A DNA stretch of 64,000 nucleotides from Sympetrum striolatum (taxonomy: Eukaryota > Arthropoda > Insecta > Odonata > Libellulidae): contig OX388347.1 of NCBI GenBank assembly GCA_947579665.1, positions 41,796,943 to 41,860,942 of the forward strand, written 5' to 3'. Positions 35,811 to 47,315 of this stretch are shown piece after piece. A program made the translations under genes and the position numbers. The stretch's first letter is position 1. Every line of letters begins with the position of its first letter. Under the pieces are notes generated by a model that saw only the letters and a program-made list of their open reading frames with translations, made no database searches and had not been told where the DNA came from.

Positions 35811-38800
35811 GGATATTAGGGACTTAAAGCACGAATTGATGGAAATTTTACGCTACCACCATTAGGTAATTGGAGCCTATAGTAGCAGTAGCCAATTGCT
35901 TAACTTATGACCGGAAATGTAGTGCCAAACCAAGGAAAATAACTGGTTACTCTGTAGAATAAAAAATATTGTACTTTCTTTCTTAACTTAAAAAAAACTA
36001 GTTCAGGATTAGATTTAGGAAACTAATTATAGTTCAAAAGTAAATCAATGTAATTGATGCCTGTAATTATAAATGAATACATTTCAGTTCTCAGCTAGTA
36101 ACAGAACGTATTTAACGTAAGAACGTCCGTTAAAATTTTATTTTGAAGCATTCCATGCTATCACAAGCATTATTTGTTTCTTATTATTTATTAAACAAAA
36201 TTGAGAGTAACTTAAACTAATAATAAAATATGGTATAAAATAATTCGCAAAATTATTAATTATAACTGATTCGATTATGGGTATTTACATAGGAATCCAA
36301 TATTTATCAATTTCTCTTTTATTATTAACAGTGATTTGTGCTAATTGGAGCAAGTGAAGATTTATATACTTCAATTCCCGTACATTCTGTTACAAAATGA
36401 TGGAACCAGGTCTCTGCTCGAGAATGATTGTCCTTTACCTTATCTTTCCAACCAAAAGAAAGTTTTTTCGGCTTCGGTTTGGTCTATCTTTCAATTCGAA
36501 AAGTTATAAAATATAATCCATAAATATATTACTGTGTGAGAAAGATTAACTAACTAGTATCCTCTTCTACCTAACGCATCTACGAAGTTACTAGTTAGTC
36601 CATATTGAACAAAACTGAATATCTAAAAAGCTAATTCAGTTAAAGATGGTAGAGTAAATCATTGGAATAATTAGTTATTGAACAAGAAGAGTAACGTATC
36701 AAATAACATAAAAGAGTAGTTCATACATGATCCAAATAAAACACAAAGACAAATTCTTCTGAGAAATATATTGGATTATAAAAATTTGGTAACTACGTAC
36801 CCCAGAAACTAACCAGTTTTTTCAGTTCTTTTTCCGAATCTAGTTCCCAGAAAATTTACTCCGTATATAAATTTTCATTTCCAGTTCAACCAGAAATTAC
36901 CCTCGGGTGTGATTTTGAAGGTTCGTTGAAGGGAGTTTTAAGTTCATTGCATGCATTTTGCCTCTCGGCTGGGGAAGAGACCTAATTAATGCTGCTTATC
37001 AGAGCCAGGGTGACCTTATTAAGGCCATGAGCGAGGGAAGAAACGCAGTTACGCAATTTCGGCGACCCTAACCTGTGAATATTAATATACTTCTGACCAT
37101 ATTTCGTCTCTATTTTACGTATGTCAAAAAGGTTAGCGGATGACTAGGAGTCCCACTGTCTCTATCCTTAGAATGGATTTGCAGTTAATTAACTGTTTTA
37201 AATGATTCTATTTGAAGTAACGAAACTTTAATGCCCCTGAAATGTGTGTGTACCAATATAATTATATCCCTTTTATGGTGTAACACTCTATCGACCTCCC
37301 AACTCAAGTAACTTTCTTGGATATTGTTCTTTCTTTCCTTCTAGTATTATTGACTCTTTTCAACATGGAAACTATTTGTCGTGTAAACAGCAAATTTCAT
37401 ATATAGCACTTTGGTAGGCGCTGTTAAAGTTGATTAGTTTTTGAAGTAAATCGGTTGACCGTAAGTTGAGGTTTATTTTTCGAAGCCCGTTCCCGTTTTT
37501 GCAAAATTTCTTCATTAATCTGATATTTAGGTAGATAAAATTATCAACAGAAGTTACAAAAATGTAATTATTTATAAGTTTTATTTGAAAAAAAAATGAT
37601 ATCGACCAACGTTTGGGAGTCGTATCATAACGAATCATTTTTCTGGTTATTGCGACATTTTTACGTTAAAATGTTGTTTTCATATATACCATTTCATAAT
37701 AATATTATATACAACATGATTACTATATTTCTTCAAAGTTTAATTGGTAGTTGATTTGGAATTTGAAACACGCGTATTTATTTCAAAATTATTATTCAAT
37801 TATAATTGTTTCGTGCTATTATTGATTACTTTTCACAGTAACAATAAAGTTTGTAACAATGGGTTTTATTTACCTTGCAGACAATGCGGTGCAAACCGTC
37901 TTTTGATCACACTCTTACCATAGATTAAGCCCTGACTGATTGATAAGGTTAAAAAGGTTTTCTTCTTTGCTTTTTTACTCCATTTGTCTTCTTTATGCAA
38001 CTCAGATCAGATTTTCTCTCTTTTAATTCGCTTACCATATTTTCATTCAACTTTCCATCTTTCCGTAACACTAAGTAGTTATGCCAGATTAACTCTAGAC
38101 TATGCAATACAACACACAATCTCCAACGGTGCTCTTAAAGTAGATCCAGTCTTCCATATATTGGTGCCCCGGCCTAGGAATAATGCAGGCGATCCTCTTT
38201 ATGTAAATGTATAAAAAATTCTTCTCTTAATTGAATTGATTGATTTGTTTGTTTCTTTTTTAGTTTGTTTGTTATTTACTCTTCTGTATATCTGTTCATT
38301 CTTTTACTAATTGACTTGATTGAATAGCTTGATTAATGGAATTTATTGATAAAACGTATAGTATTCATTTGGAATAGAATGAGGATTAAACTCAACGAGC
38401 TTATTTCTTCATTATTGCTCTAAATATTATTATGATTCCATTAACAATTTGCAAAGTGGATTAAATAACAGAAAGCAAATAATCGACTGTAATCACTCAT
38501 TAAATTCCATCAAATCATCCGTAAATGTGTCAAACGTTAATTAGAAAATTGAAAAATGCCTATATAAATTCAAAATTTTTATGATTCTTATGATTTCTCG
38601 TACACTTTTCTAAAAATTAATTACTAATTCTTAAGGAAAATCATAACCTGGGATCCACTCTTTTACATAAGATTCTCCAAAAATATTTTGTGTTAAGAAA
38701 ATTAGTTAAACGATGAAGTTGCAATGAAGCCAATGTTCAAATGCCTTTGGTGGAGCATAAGGTTAGGGTATGTTAAACAAATAGAGGTCCTTTGCTAAAA

Positions 38801-38900
38801 AATCAGCGCCTTCTCGAAGAACCAGGGTCGCCGAACCACCGAGCGCCCGGGGCAACAGCCCTACTCAATAGTGTCGTCGCTCTCTCCTGAAGATTCATTT
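35810..38900. other. Intron sequence without genes
   Basis: Contains a short imperfect palindrome around ACTAACTAGTA...TTACTAGTTAGT (36548-36599) and a GC-rich patch at 38800-38880 (AACCACCGAGCGCCCGGGGC) with no clear identity. Otherwise nothing seen. Confidence 0.45.
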
Positions 38901-38999
38901 AGTCAACAAAACTCAAAAATTCCGCTTGAAAATTGGCATTTCATTTTGCAGCTCTCCAAGGGTTTACTGAATGAAGTAGAGAAAAAGTTTGATTTTTTT

Positions 39000-40330
39000 A
39001 GAAATTGGAGTTCTCACCCTTGACTCCTGAGATTAACAGTAAGTTGGAAATTTGCGAATCCTGCATCGTCCTACCTGCCTCCTCGTCTTCAAGATAAACA
39101 TTCTGTAGCAAATCTTACCCTCAAACATTCACCTAAAATATTGGGATTTAATCTTGAAGCGTAACCTCCAAATATTACTGTAAATTTTCCAGATAAGACT
39201 AAGTTGAATCATACAATATGTCCCTCAATCAGTGTTCTTCTTATTGAACTGATACAAAAATAATCAGTGCAAATGTTTGCAGCAATCGCAAGACAGTGCT
39301 GCCGGATAAAGAAAATTAATGTTTTCATTCGAAAGACGACAAATAGAATATGAGTCCATATACGCTATACAGTATTACAGGTCAGAAGATGATCGCTGAT
39401 CTAAGCTAAATTCACAATGTAATAGTTTTGGGGTCGTCTAGTAGAACAGATAAAAATATTAAACTTTGACGGAAATCCATACTTCGTCTTATCTGACGGT
39501 CGCATCATCTGCGGAAATATATGGTAATATATTTAGTACATATTTTCAAATCGGAGTTCTTTTTCTCGACTCCCAAGATTTCTATAACGTCGGGAATTGG
39601 TGAATACTGCATCGAACTACTTTATTTAGTCTTTATATATTCAAAATCAACATTTTTAATAAATATTACTATAAAAAATTCACCTTAAATACAGGCAGTC
39701 AATCATGTAGCCTTGCTTCAAAATGTGTATTAAATAATGTAGAGATATAAGAATGGGATATTTTAAAATTCATGTTATGTTTTCGATTCCTGCGATTTTC
39801 AAAACGTCGTAAGTTTTGAAATACGGTTGAACGAACATATTTAGCCATTCCATTTTCAAGATCGACATTTTTTGACAAACCTCTGACTCGAGTATTCACC
39901 TTAAAAGTCGGGAGTTCATTTTCTAGCCCAAATTCATAAATGTTTCTTTAAATTATGTAAAAGAACAACAGTAGAATTTATGTTGTGAATTAGAATAAAA
40001 CAAGAGAATAGTGAATTAGAGAAAGTAACTTATTTGGGGTTTTTATTATCGACTGCCGAGATTTCTAAAATTTCCGGTATCTGTGACTCCTGCATCTAAC
40101 TACCTTATTAGCCTTATCGTTTTCAAGATCAGAACCCCTTAGCCTCAAATGTTCACCTTGAAAATTGTAAGTTCATTTTCTAGCCCTAATTCATCAATGT
40201 TTGCTAAATTATGCAAGGAGACAACAGTTAAATTATTTTGAAAGTTGTAATTCTTATTCTTGACTCTCGAGATTTCCAAGAACGTCGGGAATTAGCAAAT
40301 CCCGGACCGAGCGACCTTCCTTAGCCCTCC
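39000..40330. repeat. Diverged tandem repeat array, unit about 210-270 bp
   Basis: A recurring block begins TTCTT(A/C)TCGACTC-C-GAGATTTC and continues ACGTCGGGAATT-G-AA, then CCTGCATCGAACTACCTT and TTCAAGATC, with CTTGAAAATT-TAAGTTCATT in the later part. Block anchors lie near 39020, 39568, 39786, 40050 and 40261. The spacings of about 548, 218, 264 and 211 suggest five visible units and one lost or eroded unit. Units are clearly related but far from identical, so the array is old. No coding frame is kept across units. Confidence 0.7.
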
Positions 40331-40960
40331 ATCTTCAAGATCGAGATCCCCTGAATAAAGAGACGAAGAACGCATATGAGAAATCAACGAGATAAAAGGG
40401 ACGGTTAAGAGAGGGGGGCGTCGGCGCGGATACACATTTGTGCCCGGAGAAGGGACTGATTGGCAAACAGCCGAGGGAGAGGCGGAAGACGGTGGTTGTG
40501 TGTAAATAGCTCCGAGAGAGAGGAAGATATTGGGTGGAAGAAGTACGGGGGGCGGGGGAACGTGTAGTCAGACGGGAAGACAAGGAGAAAGTTAACGTGG
40601 GAGACAGCCCAAGACGGGAAGGTAAGCACAGGAGATGTGAAGTATCTCTCGGCAAGGTATCGAAGAACGTGTTACGCGGAGAAGGAAGAAGAGGTAGCGG
40701 ATGGGTAACACGGCCCGGCACTTAAAAGGAAGGGGAGCGATGACAAATTGAAAGTGGGAGGGTAAGATTGATAGGGGAGGAGGATTCCGAGAGGTTGATT
40801 TCCGCCGTTTCTCTTATTATTCGTTAATTTCAGCAAGGGTTGAAAGCGAACCTAATGGCAGACGTTGTAGGTATTTTGTCTCCGATTCCCTTGAATAACT
40901 CTTCTCTCCTCTGCGTTCTTGGGGAATAGGAAATATTTCAACTCGCAGATGTTGTGATGA
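40330..40960. other. GC- and purine-rich intronic island next to the tandem array
   Basis: The + strand is very G/A-rich with many CpGs (40400-40790). A 128-residue minus-strand frame is Ser/Pro/Leu/Arg-rich and arises from the skew. No domain is recognisable. It is the most extreme skewed island in the window. Confidence 0.5.
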
Positions 40961-41470
40961 AACGAATGAGTAATAATAAAAAAATGTAAATTGGGAACTT
41001 ATTATAGTTAAAAAAAAGGAGTAAATAGGTGCAAAGGTTTTTGTACCTATTCAAACCTTTATTACTTATACTTTATTACTTCTTTATTTTGTATAGATTA
41101 ATTGATAATGGATGCATCGCATTTGAAATACGTATTACGTGCTCTAAAAAGTGCGATGTCCTTTCTTGTTTTCTCAGAATACCGGAGATTGAGATGAGTA
41201 GGGCCAACAAAGATGGCTATTGCAAATTTAAACCTCTAACTCCTTAATAGCTATGTTCCAAATTTTCTTTCTTTACACAGAAAACATGAGTAAATGCAAG
41301 TAATAAGGACTGAAATCCTTAGAAGGTAGAAGATTAATAAAAAGAATAAATTAACATAATCAGTTCTGAGAAAGTATGTTCTCAGAAGATATAACTGACA
41401 TAATTCGACATTCCTGTTATAAAGGCCATTCTGATACTGCGAGAAAGATCAGGGAAATAGGTGATGGAAA
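40960..41470. other. Intron sequence, no gene
   Basis: AT-rich with no supportable feature. Confidence 0.5.
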
Positions 41471-41474
41471 GAAT

Positions 41475-41585
41475 AAATTCAAGAATTATTTCTTTTCGCG
41501 AACGATTCGCAAAAGCAAACGGTTAAGAAATTAGATTCATGGTGCTTTCACCCCTGCCGTACACCGAATGGCGGCTTAAATGGTC
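41475..41585 (+). mobile_element. Decayed LINE 3' end of the same family as 11.4 kb, + strand
   Basis: TTATTTCTTTTCGCGAACGA near 41486 matches the last coding part of the 11.4 kb LINE (TTCATTCTTTCCGCGAACGA, reading SFFPRTI). TTCACCCCTGCCGTACACCG and AATGGCGGCTT then match its 3' UTR in the same order and spacing. Several substitutions show it is older than the 33.4 kb copy. Confidence 0.7.
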
Positions 41586-41589
41586 TGTA

Positions 41590-44225
41590 TATAAACATAG
41601 ACAATTAGGAGAAAGTCGGTTTCCAACATGATGGAGGTGTATTTTCAATTAAACATTTATGTTTTATAAAGATATACTCGTCAATGGTAACATACACAAC
41701 GGGTCAAATATAAAAATTCAGACGGAAAAGGACGTAGAAAAAGTCATTTTACACCATTTGAGTGAGTGAAGTATTCTGCACTTTTCCTCTAGGAGCCAGA
41801 ATACCCTGAAAGAAAAAAATCTACGAACGCGTAGCTCAATGAATCCACATCTAATACTTATAAAGAGATAAAACTAACTTTAATGTGCCTTCTTCTGCAA
41901 TGAAAAGACAAGTGAAAGAGATTCTATTTACGAAGATATTAGAGAAGAAAATTGAGTCATTAATTAGGGTACACTATCATAGGTTACGTAAAATGTTTTA
42001 CAACCAGGGCTCCTAACCTGCATTGTGCAGTAGTTCCATTTGTCCCTCTGTCACAGAGCTAAGTATGCCATTTGCGTTAATGGCTGTCACTCGATAGAGT
42101 ATGCATAGTAACGCATCATATGTGGGTGAATTACCATTGCAAGCAAATTGCGAAGCGTTCAAAAGATCTCTCAGCGAGGACTCCTATGTAACATCGTCAT
42201 TCGTTCTAATACTATTTCCAACAGCTGCGATAGGGGATTTATGGGTTTAACCTGTGAAATGGATTAAATGTACAATTTTTGTTTCAGGTCAAGCTGTCGA
42301 TGCTAATGATGACGAAAATGCATTCAAAATTCTTGTCCTCTACCGAAATCTTATGGAAATTTGAATACAAATTTGTATATTTCAATGAATAATATTTCGC
42401 GCGAGCTCTGCTGTTTGTATGTAGAAGTGAATTACAACAAATAATATTTCTCAGCGCAGAAATGAAGATGCCGATTAATCGTCGAGACCTGGCCGTTTTC
42501 AATCTTAAAATATCTTTTAATTTTTTGTGGAAAAAGTGAAATAGCTAATCATTTCTACGTGATGGGATTCCACAAAACGTCGTATGAGACGGTGGGCTAA
42601 ATATTTTTTAATGTTATAGTACGATATTATTTTGATAGCCATTTAATGGATTAATACTATGGACCAAATTATTGTGCATCATGTAAGGCTATATCATTAT
42701 CATCATAATGGGAAACCGTGAAAGTGCAATGCAATCCATCATACTTTGACAAGATAGGTTTCTAAGGCGGATGGATAAAAAGATAGACCAATTAATGGCA
42801 AGGTTACTCATGTGGGCCTCTCCCCCACCTATTTTCTTATGTCGTTGCGCCAGGCAAAAGAGATAACAGTGTAAGAAAAAAATATTAGGTACTGAAGGTT
42901 GGTGAAGAAACATTCACGTTACGAAAAAATACCCTTAGAGAACGGGGAAAGAAAGACAACCACGAAAACTACATAAGATACAATATAAAAATATTGAAGT
43001 ATCATATTAATTTGAACAAAATTCAAAACACAGGATGTGTAGATTACAGTAAAATAATACAAATGCTTGATATAATATATATTGTAAATGTGGATGTTTG
43101 AAATAATAATTATATGTAGATAACATAGTAATCAGTAGGTATTACTGTTAGCAAATAATATATAATCGTAAACTTCACAGAATCAGAATATTTAATCAGT
43201 TCTAAAGTCATTAGATGACCACTGTACCCCTTCCTGCGATTCCCATTAAGGGCAGTAGTGTTAGGAAAAGGTCAAAACGCAAATAATTCCTTTTAAAGAT
43301 ATTTTTAACATGATAAAATGTCTCTACCTCTAAGCATTCACTAACGCATAAGTTCTAAATTGAAACCTCTCATCGGAGACGTATGCAAATTTCAGTTAGA
43401 ATTCGCATTAGAAAATGAGAAGAAGTTACCGTGGAGTGAATAAGTCGGACAACGTTAATGCGACCACTCACTTGAATAGTAAATTGTGTTGCAAATTTGT
43501 GAGACTGATTAATTATGTGGAAATTATGCGACGTAGGTACCTGACAAAATCTTGTGACCAAGGACTTGTGGTACACCGATAGAGACTAAAAAAACGCGAG
43601 TATTTAAAACGCATCTCATTTCATTGCTTTGCTTCATTGCCATAAATTTACATCAGCTGAATCCAGAAGGTTAGTCCCCTTACTTAAATTCTAGGTCAGG
43701 CTTTCTTCAGATGGATATAAGTGAAGCACCTGTTTACGGGTGCTCTACTTTAGAGGAGGCGAAATATTTATATCCTAATTTCAATCATAAATTATAACCC
43801 ACTATTAGTATTTATAATATCCAATTCTCATAATAGAGCTATTAGCTTTTACTCTCTTATATTTTGCGTGGAGTCAAATGCAAGATTGTCCTCCTGGATT
43901 TACTGTGAATACTTTTATCTCCAAAATGCTTCTTTTGTATTTGGCAGATGTCATGTATGTATGAAAAGGGTTAAGGCTAGTAAAAGTGTTTCAGTGGTCT
44001 TCCTTATGCGGTGTTTTAAAACATTGCTTATTTTAAAGTTAAAGATTTGAGAAAATAAATTCGTTGAAACTAACTATTGTGCAAGCTTTTCTTAGGTCAA
44101 AGGGCGACTTTGTTATTACTTGCCTGACCAATTTTCCGAAATAGGAAATCATCCTTGAAATTGAACTTCACAGTTAGTGTATGAGTGACCTTTCTGTAGG
44201 TTCATATTCCTCAATATTCCTCATT
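41590..44225. other. Intron sequence without recognised features
   Basis: AT-rich with short frames in both directions. No gene, RNA or mobile-element signature I can support. Confidence 0.5.
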
Positions 44226-44690
44226 CAGTATCATTTCTTTCGCTTCTTGATTTATATCATCTAACATATTTTACTGTTCTCTTCCCTTCATTCTCCATCC
44301 TATTATTCTACCCTTAATTACTTTCATTAGGATCCTCTTTCCTCTAATTATTTGACCCACCTATTTCCTCTATAGATGTATAATCACTTCAGTTACATTC
44401 ATTTCCTCCCAAACTTTCTCTAGCAGCTTCGTGCTTGTTTTCATTTCAACGTTATTTACTTTTTCATTTTCACACCACATCTACTTCTCTATGGTCTCCA
44501 AATGTTTGACTTCCTCTTATCTTAAGATCCACGTTTCACACCAGTATACAAAAATACTCCTCTTCATAAACCAAGGGTTTCCCAATTTTTTCCGAATTCT
44601 TTTGATGACTCTATTCATCAAATCCCTACGCTTCTTGGAGCCATCCGCAGTTCCAAATACTTTCCCAACGCCAAACTTCGAAGGGTTCTA
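44225..44690 (-). mobile_element. Decayed LINE reverse-transcriptase C-terminus, minus strand
   Basis: Reading the minus strand from about 44690, VIKRIRKKLGN is followed by IFVYWCETWILR, a stop, EEVKHLETIEK and MWCENEKV. This resembles the LINE pattern Y-G-x-E-T-W-T-L...D-x-x-R-L-E-A-F-E-M-W-C-W-R-R-M. It continues with VGQIIRGKRILMKVIKG and RIIGWRMKGRE. Stops and a degraded W-C-W-R-R-M motif show decay. It is a different LINE family from the 11.4 kb copy. The + strand 86-residue frame over it is a shadow. Confidence 0.75.
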
Positions 44691-44694
44691 ACGC

Positions 44695-45240
44695 CATGAC
44701 GCGACTAGATCACACGTGGTTGGCCACGAGTAGGAAGCAGGTGAGGAGGGCAAACCTTTCGGAGAGGCTGAGAGCGAGATTGATGTCCGTAGGTTGCAAG
44801 AGGAAAGTATAAAAGAAAGAGGCAACAGAGAGAGTCGAAATACGCGCAGGGAGGATACATTCCCCTTGCACCGCCCTCAACGCAGGGCTTCCCACTTTGA
44901 GCGCGGATGGGGCTCAGAATTCTAATTTCCAACCCTTAGCGGCGGCCCTCCACATGCCGTTTTTAAACTGAAAGGGCATCTCTCTGTACTGCCGCGTGCG
45001 CGCAAGTTCGTTCAAATTAGAAAGGGATGTTACAGGAATATTAAGTTCCTTACTTCCTCTGCAGCCTCGCAACAGTGTGAAAAACGCTGTCTTGGCGGCA
45101 CGTTTCAAAGGAGCGTGGTTCCCTCTCCACCGCTGCATTCCTTATCACTCCATACAACGCTTCTCTTTATCGCGACGGAGCGTTCTTACAATTGCTGCAG
45201 TTCCGAGATAAGCCGCCGGAAAAATAAAGGAGCCACGCAA
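44695..45240. other. GC-rich intronic island
   Basis: Raised GC and CpG on both sides of position 44900. It is purine-rich on + at 44730-44840 and more balanced after that. Overlapping frames on both strands, none recognised. Candidate regulatory island or lost exon. Confidence 0.4.
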
Positions 45241-45990
45241 CAACATAGAAGCATTTTTCATTCGGTTTTTAATTGAAAAAGTTTTCCCCGTTGTCTTCCC
45301 GAGGCTATAATTTGGGCTAATCGAGTGAATGCGTAATGGAAATAGGACTCTGATACTGGAAACTCACGCACGTTTTTACGTTTATCTTCGCAGAAGGGGT
45401 GCTTCCCATTGACACTGATTAACAACGTGGCGTTGATGTTCCCTCGCATGAGTTTCATATGGCATCATTTATCATATCAACTGCAGACTCATCCTTTTAT
45501 TGTTCTGTCATATCAAGTTGAATTTGAATTTCATATGCGGATTCAATGGTTTTAATCGAGGTGTCATTTATGCAGTTTGTTAGCAGGGATTTGTTTATTT
45601 CCACCTTTCATATCATAAACAACAAACATCCTTGATTTAGTATTATTTTATTTATTTAGTAAATCATATATATTTGCAGGTTACTGTGCTGTCCATTTTA
45701 CGTCTTCAATTACGTATGTTATAACAAATGAAATACAAACACACAGAAACAATGAGAGGAGATCATAGGTGTAAATATCAACAATTATATAATCACCCAA
45801 CAGAAATGTATGGGTTAAATATTGAGAGGAGAGGGAAAGAAAGCAACCGAGGGTAGAATGCAAAGAGGGAAACAGAGGGGAAGACAAAGGCAGAAGTTGC
45901 TAGATTACATAAGGGGTACGATAAGCTACCAAGAAATGAAAGAGATGACGTAGGAAAGGGATTTATGATATACCTACTGAAACTAGTACT
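45240..45990. other. Intron sequence with a purine-rich tract
   Basis: The + strand is A/G-rich at about 45820-45900 (GAGAGGAGAGGGAAAGAAAG). Nothing else recognised. Confidence 0.45.
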
Positions 45991-46300
45991 CACATGTATG
46001 AATAAACAATTAAAATGATTTGAAGAAATAAGTCAAATAAATAAAGTAAAAATAATGCACGTTTATTAAATATCGAATATGATTTCTTTCTGTAATTGCA
46101 ATAGCATGACTCGAATTAAATAATTCTCTCATAAAATTCATATTTAGCATCAAATGTACGTATAAACAATTAAAATTATAATAAGAAAGAATTCAATATA
46201 AATATACTACAGATAATGAACATTAATTGAATTTTGAAAATGATTTTTCTCTAATTGAAATAGCACGACTCAAATTAAGTTATTCTCTTATAAGTAATAA
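45991..46300. repeat. Diverged tandem duplication, period about 160 bp
   Basis: The block from ATGTATGAATAAACAATTAA (about 45994) to TAATTCTCTCATAA (about 46134) is repeated from ATGTACGTATAAACAATTAA (about 46154) to TTATTCTCTTATAA (about 46292). The shared GCA(T/C)GACTC(G/A)AATTAA lies at the same offset in each. There are two units only, with substitutions and small indels throughout. Confidence 0.8.
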
Positions 46301-47315
46301 CTTATTAAAAAATAAGTAATTACTTGTAAGTAATCTGTAGCATAGTAAACCACACGTGATATAAAATCTATTATATTTCGAGGAAATATCATTCCCTGAT
46401 ACCCCTAAAGAAGCGATGCAATGTGCATTTGTTTTTTTTTCGTATGTGTGTCACTGATAAAGTCGAGGACAACTACTGCGCCAATTTGGAGGGGAGTCGC
46501 GCACTTCTTATGCCTCCAGCATTTGCGCGCGCTGTATTTCCTTAGCTGTGAAGGGTGATATTTTAAGAAAAAATTGAGAAACCCATTTTCCGTTGGCGAG
46601 AAAAACAACTCTAGGCGTGCGCCACTTACTGCGTTATCTACTTCTTCCTCGCGGCAATCTTGGGAACTAAAATTGCCATTCCACTCTCGTCTGTTGTCCT
46701 CCCGGAGGCAACTGCATAACAAGGTCACTCAAGTAGTAAGAGAGCAATTGTGTAAACAATCCACTATCTAAACCCATTTCCCCTGATTCTATTATGGAAA
46801 TTGACTAAGACCTATTCCTCCACACGCTAGGCTGGCCGCATCAGCTCATGCTTTCAATTTTCGCTTTTACACAGCAACATTTCGCTCTTAAGTTAGGCTA
46901 CGGACACTACATTGCGTATTTCGGAACATATTATTCATTGGAAATAAAAGCGTCATATTATATTTTTATTTATTTTTTGTCTCCTATTGATTTTTTATTG
47001 TTTCTTTTTTCTCAGATTGGAATTTCTTATCGAAAAATTTCTCTTGTAAACTCTAGATAAGTTGTACCCCTTCTTAAAATTTCCCAATAGTCGTAATATG
47101 ACATCAAATAAAGCATTGCATTAACTTCACAGAATCAGGCCAGGTACTATGATGTTAATGCCAGAAATGGAAAGACTAAGAAAATTGTACTTTTTCCACT
47201 GGTTTTATTTTTGTTTCACAAAAGCAAAAAATGCACGACCGGTTACGACGAATTATTGTCATAATCTGGTGATGAAAGAGTGGAGTGGAGATGAAAACGT
47301 TTTTCATTTATTTAT
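46300..47315. other. Intron sequence with a moderate GC patch at 46450-46740
   Basis: Frames on both strands overlap in the GC patch (107 residues on minus, 65 on +) with no recognisable family. The rest is AT-rich. Confidence 0.4.

Noticed and set aside
40335..40721. 128-residue minus-strand frame rich in Ser, Pro, Leu and Arg
   Set aside because: It arises from the purine-rich + strand, has no recognisable domain, and overlaps other frames on both strands.
44431..44691. 86-residue + strand frame
   Set aside because: It is the antisense shadow of a minus-strand LINE reverse-transcriptase remnant.
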